The notes: a model not told the origin generated them from the letters alone. Positions 50,440 through 60,207 are shown, counted from the stretch's first letter. The stretch: DNA of 64,000 nucleotides from Ignavibacteriales bacterium (GCA_016177735.1 JACOUS010000031.1:40076-104075); one strand, 5' to 3'. Made by a program: numbers and translations.

Positions 50440-51228
50440 TTATTCACCTTTGAAATTTGGTTTCCTTTTTTCCAAAAAAGCTTTTACGCCTTCCTGATAA
50501 TCAAAAGTTTTTCCGGCTTCAATCTGCAGTTCTTCTTCTAATTTTAGCTGGCCGTCAAGATTATTAAATAAAGATTTGTTCAACGCTTTCTTTGTGAGTG
50601 CAAGTCCTTTGGTCGGCATCTCTGCTAATTGATTTGCGAGACCGAGAGCTTCGTCAAATAATTTTTCAAGAGGGAAAATTTTATAGATCATTCCAAATTT
50701 TAATGCGTCCTCGGCAGAAATTTTTTCTGCAAGCATCATCATTACAGATGCGCGTTGAAGTCCAACAATGCGCGGAAGAAAAAATGTACCGCCGCTGTCG
50801 GGTATCAATCCGATTTTTGAAAACGCTTGAATGAACGAAGCATTGCCAGAAGCAACAATTACATCGCACGCGAGTGCAATGTTTGCACCGGCGCCGGCAG
50901 CAGTTCCGTTAACTGCGCAAATTACCGGCTTCTCAATTTCTCTAATTAATTTGATGATCGGATTGTAACACTCGCGGATTATTTTTCCGAGATCGACAAG
51001 CGGTGCATCTTTGGGAGCCGCTTCGGCTAAATCCTGACCGGCACAAAATGCTTTTCCTTCGCCGGTTATCAGCACTGCTCTAATAGATTTTTCCCCGGCA
51101 GATTCTGTCAATGCGGATTGAACTTCAAGCGCCATTGCTCTATTAAAACTGTTGAGCAAATCCGGACGGTTGAATTTTATTACAGCTACATTTTCAACTT
51201 TTTGAAAAACGATCAACGAATAATTCAT
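50440..51228 (-). CDS. paaG: PaaG: ring-1,2-epoxyphenylacetyl-CoA isomerase
   Basis: This 262-residue crotonase-fold enzyme converts ring-1,2-epoxyphenylacetyl-CoA to oxepin-CoA. The oxyanion-hole segments AFCAGQDLAEA (about 62-72) and NGTAAGAGANIALACD (about 109-124) and the catalytic-acid region FSKIGLIPDSGGTFFLPR (about 136-153) closely follow E. coli PaaG, including ICAVNGTAAGAGA and the KRKPNFKGE end. GGTFFLP supports the PaaG rather than PaaF assignment. A PaaF-like hydratase is not present in the window. Confidence 0.92.
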   Translation of the reverse strand: MNYSLIVFQKVENVAVIKFNRPDLLNSFNRAMALEVQSALTESAGEKSIRAVLITGEGKAFCAGQDLAEAAPKDAPLVDLGKIIRECYNPIIKLIREIEKPVICAVNGTAAGAGANIALACDVIVASGNASFIQAFSKIGLIPDSGGTFFLPRIVGLQRASVMMMLAEKISAEDALKFGMIYKIFPLEKLFDEALGLANQLAEMPTKGLALTKKALNKSLFNNLDGQLKLEEELQIEAGKTFDYQEGVKAFLEKRKPNFKGE

Positions 51229-51311
51229 ATCACGGCTTTCTAATTAGTTAAAATTTTTTTTTGATCGTGCATAACGTAAAGACGGGATATATCCAGTCTT
51301 TACACAATATT

Positions 51312-52184
51312 TTATTTTCTGTTAACGAGAATCACTCCGCCGATAATTATCAATCCGCTGAGTAAAGTAAAAAGTGTTATCTGTTCGTTCAGCAGAAGCC
51401 ACGCACCGAAAAATGTTACGAACGGTTCGATATAAAGAAACGCACCAACACGCGAAGCACTCATTTCACTTAAAGATTGTGCCCACAACAAATATGCAAC
51501 GCCGGAACAAATTATTCCAAGGAATAAAATTGCAAACCATCCGCCGGCGGAAAGGTTCATCACAGCTTCAATGTTTTTTTGATTAATCGTGAACGGTGCA
51601 ATTAATATCGCAACGAACACAAACAAAAAAAGTGTTGTCAGAGTCGGCGAGTAATGAAGCGTAATTTTTTTACTCACCAAAGAATAAATTGCCCATGTAA
51701 CACAACTTGCAACAATTAATAAATCACCTTTGTTGCTTATCAAATCTACTGATGACAAATCTCCTTTGCTGACAAGAAGAAGTAATCCGGCAAAAGCAAC
51801 GGCGATTCCGGTTGTTTGTAGTGATGAAATTTTTTCCTTAAAAAAAGTAAAACTTAGAATTGCCATAAAAACCGGAGTGATACCGATAATCCAACCGGTG
51901 TTTGATGCCGATGTCCATTGCAGACCGGTGACCTGAATCCAGAGATGTGCACAAGCAATAATCGCAAGCACAAAGATCCAGCTGTGATCGCGAACATTTA
52001 ATGAGAATTTTTTTTTCCGGCTTACAGCAACAATTGTAAGAAAAATTATTCCGAGTATCTGCCGTATGAAAACAATTACAGCCGGAGAAACCTCCTCTAG
52101 TGCATGCTTGGTTGCAATAAATGAAAATCCCCATACGGTAACAGCAAATAACGGTTTCCAGTAATGTGATGATCTTGTATTCAA
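51312..52184 (-). CDS. EamA-family (DMT superfamily) transporter
   Basis: This 290-residue inner-membrane protein has ten predicted membrane helices arranged as two EamA repeats. Repeat one is about 8-135 (WGFSFIATKHALEEVSPAVIVFIRQILG) and repeat two about 150-288 (ending GLIIIGGVILVNRK). Members export amino acids and other metabolites. It lies 83 bases upstream of paaG on the same strand, but a connection to the paa pathway cannot be shown. Confidence 0.9.
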   Translation of the reverse strand: MNTRSSHYWKPLFAVTVWGFSFIATKHALEEVSPAVIVFIRQILGIIFLTIVAVSRKKKFSLNVRDHSWIFVLAIIACAHLWIQVTGLQWTSASNTGWIIGITPVFMAILSFTFFKEKISSLQTTGIAVAFAGLLLLVSKGDLSSVDLISNKGDLLIVASCVTWAIYSLVSKKITLHYSPTLTTLFLFVFVAILIAPFTINQKNIEAVMNLSAGGWFAILFLGIICSGVAYLLWAQSLSEMSASRVGAFLYIEPFVTFFGAWLLLNEQITLFTLLSGLIIIGGVILVNRK

Positions 52185-52267
52185 AGCGCTCCGATATTTT
52201 TAAATCGAAAATCTGAAATCTGCAGAACTAATTCTAAATTATTTTTCCTTCGTGTGCAAATTTGAGA

Positions 52268-52275
52268 TATCTTTG
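52268..52275 (+). promoter_or_regulatory. Bacteroidota-type -7 element
   Basis: TATCTTTG matches TAnnTTTG. It lies 39 bases before TTG 52307 and puts the transcript start near 52282, which rules out the longer frame beginning at 52262. Confidence 0.45.
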
Positions 52276-52306
52276 TGTCGTTATTTTTTTTCGGGAGAGA
52301 CGGAAA

Positions 52307-53443
52307 TTGAGCGTAACAATTAAAGAAGTATTAACAAAAAAGGATTTAAATCAGTTTATAAAATTTCCTTTCGGCATTTACTCCAACAATTGCTTTTGGA
52401 TTCCGCCGTTAATAACCGAAGAAATTAATAATCTCAGCAAAGATAAGAATCCGGCATTCGATTTTTGCGAAGCATCTTACTGGCTTGCATACAAAGACGG
52501 AAAAATTGCCGGAAGAATTGCGGGCATCATCAACAAAAATTACAATGAGAAAGTTGGAAAAATTACTGCACGCTTCGGCTTCCTTGATTTTATTGATGAT
52601 GGCGAAGTAACGGCAAAATTATTTTCTACAGTAGAAAACTGGGCGAGAGAAAAAAATTCGGTAACAATTCACGGACCGCTCGGCTTTACAGATATGGACC
52701 CGGAAGGAATGTTGATCGAAGGATTTGAAGAACTTGGAACCATTGCAACAATTTATAACCATCCTTATTACCAAAAACATATCGAACGTTTTGGCTACGC
52801 AAAAGAAATTGACTGGATCGAGTTTGAATTGTACCCCACAAAAGATATCCCGGAAAAAATCGAACGAATTGCGAAAACGGTTTTGGAACGATATAAGCTG
52901 CGTGTATTAAAAGTAAAAAAAGCAAAAGAACTTCTCCCATATGCTCACCAAATTTTTGAAGTGCTGAATCTTGCTTATAAAGACATTCACGGGTTTGTAT
53001 CGTTAACAGAAAAACAAATAGACTTATATGTTAAACAATATTTCGGTTTTATTAAGCCGGATTTTGTGCCGGTAATTGTTAATGAAGAAAACCGGGTTGT
53101 TGCTTTCGGAATTTCGATGCCGTCCCTTTCAAAAGCATTTCAAAAAATACGCGGCAGACTTTTGCCTTTTGGATTTTTACAAGTTCTTAAGGCGATGAAA
53201 AATAACAACCGTGCAGATTTGTATTTAACCGGTGTACGTCCCGATTATCAGGACAAAGGCGTTAATGCGGTTTTGATCAGCGAAACAAACAAGACGTACA
53301 GAAAATACAACATCACTGTAGTCGAGTCGAATCCCGAACTTGAAACCAATTCCAAAATACTTGCACAGTGGAGATTTTACGATAAGCGGCAGCACAAAAG
53401 AAGAAGATGCTACATTAAACAACTCTCAACTACAGAGTTGTAA
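52307..53443 (+). CDS. GNAT-like acyltransferase
   Basis: This 378-residue protein has an N-terminal domain (about 1-175) with FIKFPFGIYSNNCFWIPPL and GPLGFTDMDPEGMLIEGFEE. The C-terminal GNAT-type domain (about 190-370) shows ADLYLTGVRPDYQDKGVNAVL in the acetyl-CoA loop region and VVESNPELETNSKI. Similar two-part proteins are annotated N-acetyltransferase, substrate unknown. TTG 52307 with GGGAGAGAC upstream is preferred as start, since a promoter element lies at 52268-52275. Confidence 0.75.
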   Translation: MSVTIKEVLTKKDLNQFIKFPFGIYSNNCFWIPPLITEEINNLSKDKNPAFDFCEASYWLAYKDGKIAGRIAGIINKNYNEKVGKITARFGFLDFIDDGEVTAKLFSTVENWAREKNSVTIHGPLGFTDMDPEGMLIEGFEELGTIATIYNHPYYQKHIERFGYAKEIDWIEFELYPTKDIPEKIERIAKTVLERYKLRVLKVKKAKELLPYAHQIFEVLNLAYKDIHGFVSLTEKQIDLYVKQYFGFIKPDFVPVIVNEENRVVAFGISMPSLSKAFQKIRGRLLPFGFLQVLKAMKNNNRADLYLTGVRPDYQDKGVNAVLISETNKTYRKYNITVVESNPELETNSKILAQWRFYDKRQHKRRRCYIKQLSTTEL

Positions 53444-53573
53444 TGAACAATAATCAAAAAACAAACACCAAATAAATTACAATTTCCAATTCTCATTTTA
53501 AAATTGATTGTTACTTGTTATCTGGTAATTGATATTTTCCTTCGTATTTCGTACCTCGTATTTAGATCACTGT

Positions 53574-54365
53574 TTACCGTATGGTATTCGTAATGCTGAT
53601 CAGCGGTTTTAATTCGTTATTAAATTTTTCCCCTTCATAAATAACTTGTTCGAGAAATAATCCCGAAGGAGGCGCGGTATATTTTGCCGGAGTCGGCGAT
53701 TCGTGTTGAAGAAAATAATCAATATCCTTTGCCGAAAGTTTTCCGCGTCCAATTTCGACAAGCACACCAACCATTCTTCGTACTTGCTTCCAAAGAAAAT
53801 GCGAGCCGATGATTCGTATCAAGATCAAATCACCCTCTTCTTTTAGTTCGATATCTTGTATTAAAACTTTCGTGGATTTCTCTTCTTTATCTTTATCCGC
53901 GAAAGAAACAAAATCATGCATGCCTATAAAATGCTTTGCGACTTTATTCATCTTCTCAAAATTCAATTCATCCTTTATCCACCACACAAACGGTTTGCCG
54001 AATGAAGTTCTGCGTCTCGAAATTTGGTAAATGTAGCTCCGCGATAAAGCATCGTGCCGTGCATGAAATCTTGGGTGAGTTTTTTCTACTTCTACAATAT
54101 TAATATCAGAAGGAAGTTCGTCGTTAAATTTCATGCGGATAATTTCCGGTGCAAGCATTGTTTTTACATCGAGATGTGCAACCTGGCAGATTGCGTGAAC
54201 GCCGGCATCGGTTCTACCGGAACCGTAAATTTCCACACGTTCATTTTTAAATATTTTTTCAGCGGTTTCGTACAATTTCCCTTGTATCGATTTGCTGTTT
54301 TTCTGCATCTGCCAGCCGCTGTAACGCGTGCCTTCGTATTCTATGTAAAGTTTAAAACGCGCCAT
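53574..54365 (-). CDS. truA: tRNA pseudouridine(38-40) synthase
   Basis: This 263-residue TruA isomerises uridines 38-40 in the tRNA anticodon arm. YEGTRYSGWQMQKNSKSIQG, the catalytic-aspartate motif GSGRTDAGVHA (about 49-59), RHDALSRSYIYQI and FLWKQVRRMVGVLVEIGRGK are all present. The length is normal. The 130 bases between it and the GNAT gene are AT-rich with short self-complementary stretches and no gene. Confidence 0.95.
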   Translation of the reverse strand: MARFKLYIEYEGTRYSGWQMQKNSKSIQGKLYETAEKIFKNERVEIYGSGRTDAGVHAICQVAHLDVKTMLAPEIIRMKFNDELPSDINIVEVEKTHPRFHARHDALSRSYIYQISRRRTSFGKPFVWWIKDELNFEKMNKVAKHFIGMHDFVSFADKDKEEKSTKVLIQDIELKEEGDLILIRIIGSHFLWKQVRRMVGVLVEIGRGKLSAKDIDYFLQHESPTPAKYTAPPSGLFLEQVIYEGEKFNNELKPLISITNTIR

Positions 54366-54515
54366 CTGTTCTCTATTTGTTTTTTAATTGTTTCGTTCCG
54401 GTTATAACAATCGTCTTCATTTTTTTTATGATGAGTAACCATTCTGCCAAATTTTTCGTCATAAGTTACAAAAAATAACTTTTGCTATTCACTTCACATA
54501 AAAAGGAATATTGAT

Positions 54516-55394
54516 ATGCGCAGATTCATAACACCCTTTCTCGTTAGTATAATTCTAATTTTTTCACAATCGTTTGCACAAACAGATAATAAATCCGGCG
54601 GCAGTGATAAAAAAGCACGTGTAATGATTCTCGGTACCTTTCATTTTGCGTATCCGAATCTTGATATGGTTAAAACCGAGGACAAGGACAAGATTGATGT
54701 TTTGGCGGAAGAAAGACAGATAGAAATAGAATCAATTATAAACCAACTCAAAGAATTCCAACCGACAAAAATCGTTATCGAAGTTAAAACATGGAACCAA
54801 AACAAAACCGATTCGCTTTACACAGAATATCAGAACGGCAATTTTGTTCTGCCGAAAGGGGAAGATTATCAAATCGGCTTCCGGCTGGCAAAATTACTCG
54901 AACATAAAAAATTATATTGTGTTGATACGTGGGGAAATCTTTCAACATTTCTGAACAGCGCCGACGGCAAAAATTTTTCGGTACGGGATGACAAAGCCAA
55001 GTTCATGAACGATCTGGAAACCTACATGGATTCGGTCAAGAAACTAAGCAACGCCTCCGATAAAAAAGAAAAAAGTATCAAGGAGCTTTCCATTAACAAA
55101 ATTCTGATCGAAATGAATCAGCCGGAAAATTATAAGAAACAGCACGAATTTTATTTCAAAGAAATTTTCAAGTTCGAAAAAGAAGCGTTTGATTACGGCG
55201 GTGCGGATTGGGTTACGGCTTCGTGGTACAACCGCAATCTCAGGATTTTCAGAAACATCATGAGAATTACAGAAAACAGCGACGACAGAATTTTGGTTAT
55301 CTACGGAGGCGGTCATCTTGCGCTGTTGAGTCAGTTTGTGAATGATTCGCCGAGTCATACTCTCGTTCCGGCTTTAGATTACCTAAAAGAATAA
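54516..55394 (+). CDS. DUF5694 exported protein
   Basis: This 292-residue protein has a signal peptide (MRRFITPFLVSIILIFSQSFAQ). The DUF5694/TraB-like domain has VMILGTFHFAYPN (about 35-47), KIVIEVKTWNQ (about 87-97), and DRILVIYGGGHLALLSQF near the C-terminus. The strand-terminal GTFHF and GGGH histidines resemble the TraB/ChaN-like haem or metal-binding fold. AAAAGG precedes ATG 54516. Function is not established. Confidence 0.85.
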   Translation: MRRFITPFLVSIILIFSQSFAQTDNKSGGSDKKARVMILGTFHFAYPNLDMVKTEDKDKIDVLAEERQIEIESIINQLKEFQPTKIVIEVKTWNQNKTDSLYTEYQNGNFVLPKGEDYQIGFRLAKLLEHKKLYCVDTWGNLSTFLNSADGKNFSVRDDKAKFMNDLETYMDSVKKLSNASDKKEKSIKELSINKILIEMNQPENYKKQHEFYFKEIFKFEKEAFDYGGADWVTASWYNRNLRIFRNIMRITENSDDRILVIYGGGHLALLSQFVNDSPSHTLVPALDYLKE

Positions 55395-55502
55395 ATCTTT
55401 AGCACAGATAAATAGCCTTGTAATACTATTGCAAAGTTTTTACGTTGAGATCAATAATTTCCGCCAAACGTAAAATGATTTTATTGAAATAAGGATTTCA
55501 CA

Positions 55503-55940
55503 ATGCAAAAATTATTCCCCGATGAAAAAGTTTTCGAGACAAATTTTTTTACAATTCATCAAGATTGGGAAATTCCTATTCCGGCATTTTTTATTATTGC
55601 GCCAAAGCGAATCATCCGCACAATAGATGAATTTACAAACGAGGAAGCGTTGGAATATATTTTTCTAATCCGTGTTCTCCGCAAAGGAATGAAAGACGTG
55701 TTGAATATCCGCGATGTTTATTTTTTCCAGAACGAGGATACAAAACACAATTTTCATCTGTGGGTCTTTCCCCGCTTCGATTGGATGGAAAAGTTCGGGC
55801 GCAAAATTGAATCGGTCAGACCAATCATGAATTACGCCGCACAAAATATGACCGGCAAAGAACATGTTGATGAAGTCAAAAACTCCGCAATCAAAATGAG
55901 AGAATATTTTGACAATGTTAAAAACATTCTCCCAAAATAA
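55503..55940 (+). CDS. HIT-like protein
   Basis: This 145-residue protein has a C-terminal HNFHLWVFPRF motif (about 86-96), an H-x2-H-x-W version of the HIT triad, with an N-terminal core (ETNFFTIHQDWEIPIPAFFIIAPKR). This fits a HIT-superfamily nucleotide hydrolase/transferase in which the third histidine is replaced. A RIIRTIDEFTNEEALEYIF helix is typical. AAGGATT precedes the ATG. It probably acts on nucleotidyl or Ap4A-like substrates, but altered triad residues leave activity uncertain. Confidence 0.75.
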   Translation: MQKLFPDEKVFETNFFTIHQDWEIPIPAFFIIAPKRIIRTIDEFTNEEALEYIFLIRVLRKGMKDVLNIRDVYFFQNEDTKHNFHLWVFPRFDWMEKFGRKIESVRPIMNYAAQNMTGKEHVDEVKNSAIKMREYFDNVKNILPK

Positions 55941-56081
55941 GCCGACGGGATAAAAATTTATTCCTTCTTTTAATTCTTTTTATGATATTTAATATTGTTG
56001 TTCCGATTGAAACACGGCGGCAACAGAGAGGGTATTTTTCCGCAAATAATAGTCAACTCAAACAAACAGAAAGTATCTTTG

Positions 56082-57188
56082 ATGAAATTCAACCCCGTAC
56101 AACTGAGAATAAATTTTTCACGGCTGAGCATCATTTCAATTTTTTGGTGGTTTGCCGCTGTATATTTTGTTTCATCCGAGTATTTCAACATTGTTCACTT
56201 TGCAAAGCCGCTCGGCATCAACTACAAAGTAGAATATAATTTTTCCAAGCAGTTATTTATTACGATGCTCTTCGCATTCATTGCGGCTTTTCTCCTCGGC
56301 GCATTTGAAGTGTTCTATTTGAGAGACCGTCTGCGGAAATTTTCTTTCGGATTTATCCTCTTTTTAAAAAGCTGTTTTTATATCATCAGCATGTTTCTAT
56401 TTATAACGGCGGCTTCTTTTTTGTATCAAACAATTTTTACAAACAAAAGTTTTTTTGATCCGCGTGTAATTGAGGGGGTAAAGCATCATTTATTCAGCGA
56501 GCTTTTCTTTAATCAATTAATAAGCTGGAGCGTTGTAATTATCATTACAAATTTTGTTCTGCAAGTATCCGATAAATTCGGGCAAGGTGTTCTTCTGAAT
56601 TATTTATCGGGCAAATATCACGAACCGAAAGAAGAAGAGCGGGTTTTCATGTTTCTCGATTTAAAATCATCGACAACTATTGCCGAACAACTCGGGCACA
56701 ACAAATATTTTCAATTCATCAACGAATATTTCAACGACATGACCGACCCGATTCTTTTTTCGAGAGGGGAAATTTATCAGTATGTCGGCGATGAAATTGT
56801 TGTTTCGTGGCAGATTAAAAACGGATTGGCGGATAACAACTGCATCAATTGTTTTTTCAAAATAAAAGAAGCGGTTGAGAACGTAGGTTATAAATACAAA
56901 GCCAAATACGGATTCGTGCCCGAATTCAAAGCGGGTATTCACATCGGCAAAGCCGTTGCCGGCGAAGTCGGAGTTATAAAAAAGGAAATAGTTTTCAGCG
57001 GAGATGTTTTGAATACCGCAGCGCGGATTCAAACAAAGTGTAACGAATACGGAGTTAAACTTCTCGCATCGGAAGATTTGATTGCAAAATTAAATTTCGC
57101 ACCGGATTATAAAGCTGTAGAGATCGGCGAAGTAACTTTGCGTGGGAAGCAATCACCAACTCGTCTTTACAGTATTGAAAAGAAATAG
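56082..57188 (+). CDS. Membrane-anchored adenylate/guanylate cyclase
   Basis: This 368-residue protein has four N-terminal membrane helices (about 13-32, 57-78, 92-115 and 145-167). A class III cyclase domain follows (about 190-360): FMFLDLKSSTTIAEQL, YQYVGDEIVVSW, FKAGIHIGKAVAGEVG and VFSGDVLNTAARIQTKC. The metal aspartates (Asp in FLDLK and GDE) and the Asn-x3-Arg of the transition-state pair are present. It would make cAMP or cGMP in response to a membrane or redox input. ATG 56082 is preferred; an upstream frame from 55995 is unlikely. Confidence 0.88.
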   Translation: MKFNPVQLRINFSRLSIISIFWWFAAVYFVSSEYFNIVHFAKPLGINYKVEYNFSKQLFITMLFAFIAAFLLGAFEVFYLRDRLRKFSFGFILFLKSCFYIISMFLFITAASFLYQTIFTNKSFFDPRVIEGVKHHLFSELFFNQLISWSVVIIITNFVLQVSDKFGQGVLLNYLSGKYHEPKEEERVFMFLDLKSSTTIAEQLGHNKYFQFINEYFNDMTDPILFSRGEIYQYVGDEIVVSWQIKNGLADNNCINCFFKIKEAVENVGYKYKAKYGFVPEFKAGIHIGKAVAGEVGVIKKEIVFSGDVLNTAARIQTKCNEYGVKLLASEDLIAKLNFAPDYKAVEIGEVTLRGKQSPTRLYSIEKK

Positions 57189-57190
57189 AC

Positions 57191-57234
57191 CGCGGACGAC
57201 ATTGATATCATTCGCACAATCCGTGTCGTCCGCG
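57191..57234. terminator. Hairpin between convergent cyclase and SMP-30-like genes
   Basis: CGCGGACGAC (57191-57200) pairs perfectly with GTCGTCCGCG (57225-57234) across a 24-base loop. It lies between two stop codons and could serve both transcripts, though no T-run is present. Confidence 0.45.
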
Positions 57235-57243
57235 CTTCATAAA

Positions 57244-58509
57244 TTACAAACCGAGTTTTAAAATTTTCACATCCTCAAGTTTTTCCATCGGAAAAATTTT
57301 TCCTTCGGCATCAAAATTTCTTAACTGGCTGTTGGCAATGAAATAAAATTCATCTCCAGCAATTGCGCCCGTTGTTGGAATATTGAAAACCGGATTGTGT
57401 GCTTCAAGAATTTCGTAATCGATCACTTCGTCAAGTTTATCATTTAGAATGAAGCGCGTTATACGGTTGTAATACATATTCTGCACTGCGATGAGTGTGT
57501 TCTTGTAAAAATAAAGTCCGTCTGCAGAAAGAATTAAACCATCCGGGCGCTTGATATGAGCAATCGATTTTGTCTTTATATCAATAGATAAAGTGTTAAA
57601 TGCCGCAACAAATAATTTAGTGCCGTCCGGAGTAATATCGATTCCGTTCGGATAAGTTTCGCCCGGTAGTTCAACAAATTTTTCCAATTCATCTTTGTCG
57701 GATTTAATTACATAAACAAGCGGGTTGTCGCTGTCGGTAATGTAAGCGTCTCCGTTTGGTGCAACGGTAAGATCATTTAAAAAGTGTCCTTCGTTTTTAG
57801 GAAGCATGTATTTTTTGACTAGCTTACCCGAATTCAAGTCATATTTAAAAACGCCGGTTGTTCCGAGAATATCCGCGGGAAGATTCTCGCGCGGAGTTCC
57901 GTTACTGCTAACAACCCAAAGTACTCTACGCTTTACATCAACGCGCATACCGAGTGTTGGAACGAGTCCGTCTTCACGTTCTTTTTTGAATTCGGTTACT
58001 TTTCCATCTGCACTAATTTTCAAGATTTTATATTTGTAGAGGCTGCTGAGATAAAAACATTTTTCAACGGGATCGTATGCGATGCCTTCGGGGATCAAAT
58101 CTTTTTCGTTAACAATAAATGCGGTTGTACTGTTAACGATAGGTGTTTTTGCTTTTTTAATTTTTTCGAGAAACTCCTGAAATTCTTTTGTCTCTTTGAT
58201 GCCGTTAAAATCGCCGTCGCTCTCTGCGCTGAATACTAGCCCGATTCCATTATCAAGAAGCTTGTTTAAAATTTTTAATGCTTCATCTCCATTGTTGTTT
58301 AATGCATTGGCGCAAGCCAGATTATACTGAATAGAAAAATTTTGCGGATCGAACTTGATTGCCTTTTGTGCTCCGCTTAAAAATCCGGCGTAATCTTTTT
58401 GACGGTATGCCGTAACACTTTTGCCGTAATAATAATTCAAGCTGTCTCTGTTTGTTTGTGCGGTTAAAGAAATGATGAGCAGAAAGAAAAATAGAATGGT
58501 TTGTTTCAT
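57244..58509 (-). CDS. Exported TPR plus SMP-30/gluconolactonase-like protein
   Basis: This 421-residue protein has a signal peptide (MKQTILFFFLLIISLTAQ). Short TPR-like helices follow (about 35-85: AIKFDPQNFSIQYNLACANAL), then an NHL/SMP-30-type beta-propeller (about 115-415) with IPEGIAYDPVEKCFYLSSLY, HFLNDLTVAPNGDAYITDSD and PNGIDITPDGTKLFVAAF. The EGIAYD, ND and PNGID residues occupy the metal-ligand positions of SMP-30 lactonases. AAGGGGGA precedes ATG 58509, which excludes the longer frame from 58614. Substrate unknown. Confidence 0.85.
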   Translation of the reverse strand: MKQTILFFFLLIISLTAQTNRDSLNYYYGKSVTAYRQKDYAGFLSGAQKAIKFDPQNFSIQYNLACANALNNNGDEALKILNKLLDNGIGLVFSAESDGDFNGIKETKEFQEFLEKIKKAKTPIVNSTTAFIVNEKDLIPEGIAYDPVEKCFYLSSLYKYKILKISADGKVTEFKKEREDGLVPTLGMRVDVKRRVLWVVSSNGTPRENLPADILGTTGVFKYDLNSGKLVKKYMLPKNEGHFLNDLTVAPNGDAYITDSDNPLVYVIKSDKDELEKFVELPGETYPNGIDITPDGTKLFVAAFNTLSIDIKTKSIAHIKRPDGLILSADGLYFYKNTLIAVQNMYYNRITRFILNDKLDEVIDYEILEAHNPVFNIPTTGAIAGDEFYFIANSQLRNFDAEGKIFPMEKLEDVKILKLGL

Positions 58510-58637
58510 TGAATCCCCCTTTGAATGTAATTGAAAATGACTCGATAAAAATATGAAATGATAATTATATAAACAGTGCCATTTTTTTGTGGAAAAGATA
58601 TCGCCGCATGGCACGAAGAGAACAACAGCAATATACT

Positions 58638-59252
58638 TTACGTGGAAGATTCCACAATTAATTTTAACGGCAAAGTTGGCGCATCTTCAAACCCGAGCAT
58701 TGCGTTTATCAGTTTAATCTCCTTGTAAGATTTTAGATCATTCAACGCAATTTCTTTTTCAATGATTCTTTTTTCTGAAACAAGCTTGGCGCGCTGTGTT
58801 CCTTTCAATAACGGTTCAGCCGGAGTGTGCCATTCTTTTCCGTCAAACAAAACAATGTTGCTGTACGAAGTGTCTGTAATCTTTCCGTTTTTGATAATCA
58901 GGATATCTTCATTTGCCCCGGCGCCGGCTTGTTTCAAAAGCCGGTTAAAAACTTCTCGATCCAAAAATTTGTATGAGTAATCAATTTCGTCCGCTTCAAT
59001 TATTTTCAGCCGCTCAATTTTTTTCGGCGAGTATTCAACCCACTCAATCTTTTCAATTTCCTTTTCGTAAATGACTCTGCATTTGTAAACACCGCTGCCG
59101 ATTTGATCGGGCACGTGCAAAATTTTTTCGAGATCGATTTGATCTGAACATCCGAACAATTCACGGCGCGATCCGTTCATCCGTTCATTGTGAAAAGTAA
59201 GATTGAACGGCTTTTTGTCCGATACTTTTATTGTTTCAAATAATCGGGACAT
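58638..59252 (-). CDS. Aminotransferase class IV (PabC-like lyase)
   Basis: This 204-residue PLP fold-type IV protein has the ITDTSYSNIVLFDG motif (about 130-143) and PLLKGTQRAKLV (about 153-164), diagnostic for aminodeoxychorismate lyases. It is short because it lacks part of the usual N-terminal region, as in many Bacteroidota PabC-like proteins. Its start overlaps the pabB stop by 17 bases, so the two are coupled. It would release 4-aminobenzoate for folate synthesis. Confidence 0.85.
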   Translation of the reverse strand: MSRLFETIKVSDKKPFNLTFHNERMNGSRRELFGCSDQIDLEKILHVPDQIGSGVYKCRVIYEKEIEKIEWVEYSPKKIERLKIIEADEIDYSYKFLDREVFNRLLKQAGAGANEDILIIKNGKITDTSYSNIVLFDGKEWHTPAEPLLKGTQRAKLVSEKRIIEKEIALNDLKSYKEIKLINAMLGFEDAPTLPLKLIVESST

Positions 59253-60207
59253 ACACTTTATCGATTAATTCATTGTATTCGGAAAGAGGATCGCTCATTG
59301 CAGTAATTCCTCCTCCGCTTTTATAAAATAAATCATCACCAATTCTCTCTATGAAACGAATCATCACGGCACTTTCGAGGCTTTGTCCATCGAAGTAACC
59401 GAACACACCCGTGTAGTAACCGCGTTTGTATCCTTCTGCTTCTTTAATTATCTCAACAGTTTTTTTCTTCGGAGCGCCGCTGATTGACCCGGCTGGTAGT
59501 ATATCAAAAATTATTTCGCCGAGCCTTTCCAAGTAATTACCGGGCAGTTCACCGCCGATTTTTGAACTGACTTGCAGAAGTTTTTTTTCGTGAGTCGCTA
59601 TTTCTTCAACGTAACGGAATTTTTCCACCGTAACATTTTTTGCGGCGATGCTCAAATCGTTGCGGATCAAATCAACGATTGTTGTGTGTTCCGCCAATTC
59701 TTTTTCATCGTTTAAGATTTTCTCTCTCGCGTTTTCTACTGATGCATCAATTGTTCCTTTCATCGGGAAAGAATAAATCCGGTTATTTGTAATTCTCACA
59801 AACGTTTCGGGAGAAAAAACTACAAAACGTTCCGGCACGAATAATTTGTACTTCGCTCTGCCCATGTAAAAAATTTCTTCGAGTGTCAGGTTTGTTTCGA
59901 TTTTTGTCGGCAAAGTTAAATTGAGCAGATACGTGTTCCCGTTTTTAATATTATCGAGAACTTTATTGAATGCCGCGAGATAAGTGCTGTACTCAACCGG
60001 AAATTTTTTGAAGGATATTTTTTTTTCATATTTCGGTTGAATAGAATAATTTTTAAAACCGTCAACATCAAAAAGAATTTTGTTTGCAAGCGCTTCTTCT
60101 AAAGTAAAAACAAACGGCTCGTGCATTTCAAAATCTATAATAAAAATAAAAGGAACCCGCTTGAGTGCAAGCGTGTTCATTTTATAAATTGCATCGGGTT
60201 TATTCAT
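59236..60207 (-). CDS. pabB: Aminodeoxychorismate synthase component I
   Basis: This 323-residue chorismate-binding protein has TIDASVENAREKILNDEKELAEHTTIVDLIRNDL, the signature PAGSISGAPKKKTVEII (about 253-269) and GYYTGVFGYFD. It forms the synthase half that aminates chorismate to 4-amino-4-deoxychorismate with PabA. It is shorter than E. coli PabB (453) because an N-terminal regulatory part is absent. The gene overlaps the downstream pabC-like gene. pabA is divergent, 229 bases upstream. Confidence 0.93.
   Translation of the reverse strand: MNKPDAIYKMNTLALKRVPFIFIIDFEMHEPFVFTLEEALANKILFDVDGFKNYSIQPKYEKKISFKKFPVEYSTYLAAFNKVLDNIKNGNTYLLNLTLPTKIETNLTLEEIFYMGRAKYKLFVPERFVVFSPETFVRITNNRIYSFPMKGTIDASVENAREKILNDEKELAEHTTIVDLIRNDLSIAAKNVTVEKFRYVEEIATHEKKLLQVSSKIGGELPGNYLERLGEIIFDILPAGSISGAPKKKTVEIIKEAEGYKRGYYTGVFGYFDGQSLESAVMIRFIERIGDDLFYKSGGGITAMSDPLSEYNELIDKVYVPII

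Noticed and set aside
53444..53573. AT-rich self-complementary stretch between GNAT and truA
   Set aside because: It may be a dispersed repeat, but no clear unit or hairpin could be delimited from one copy.
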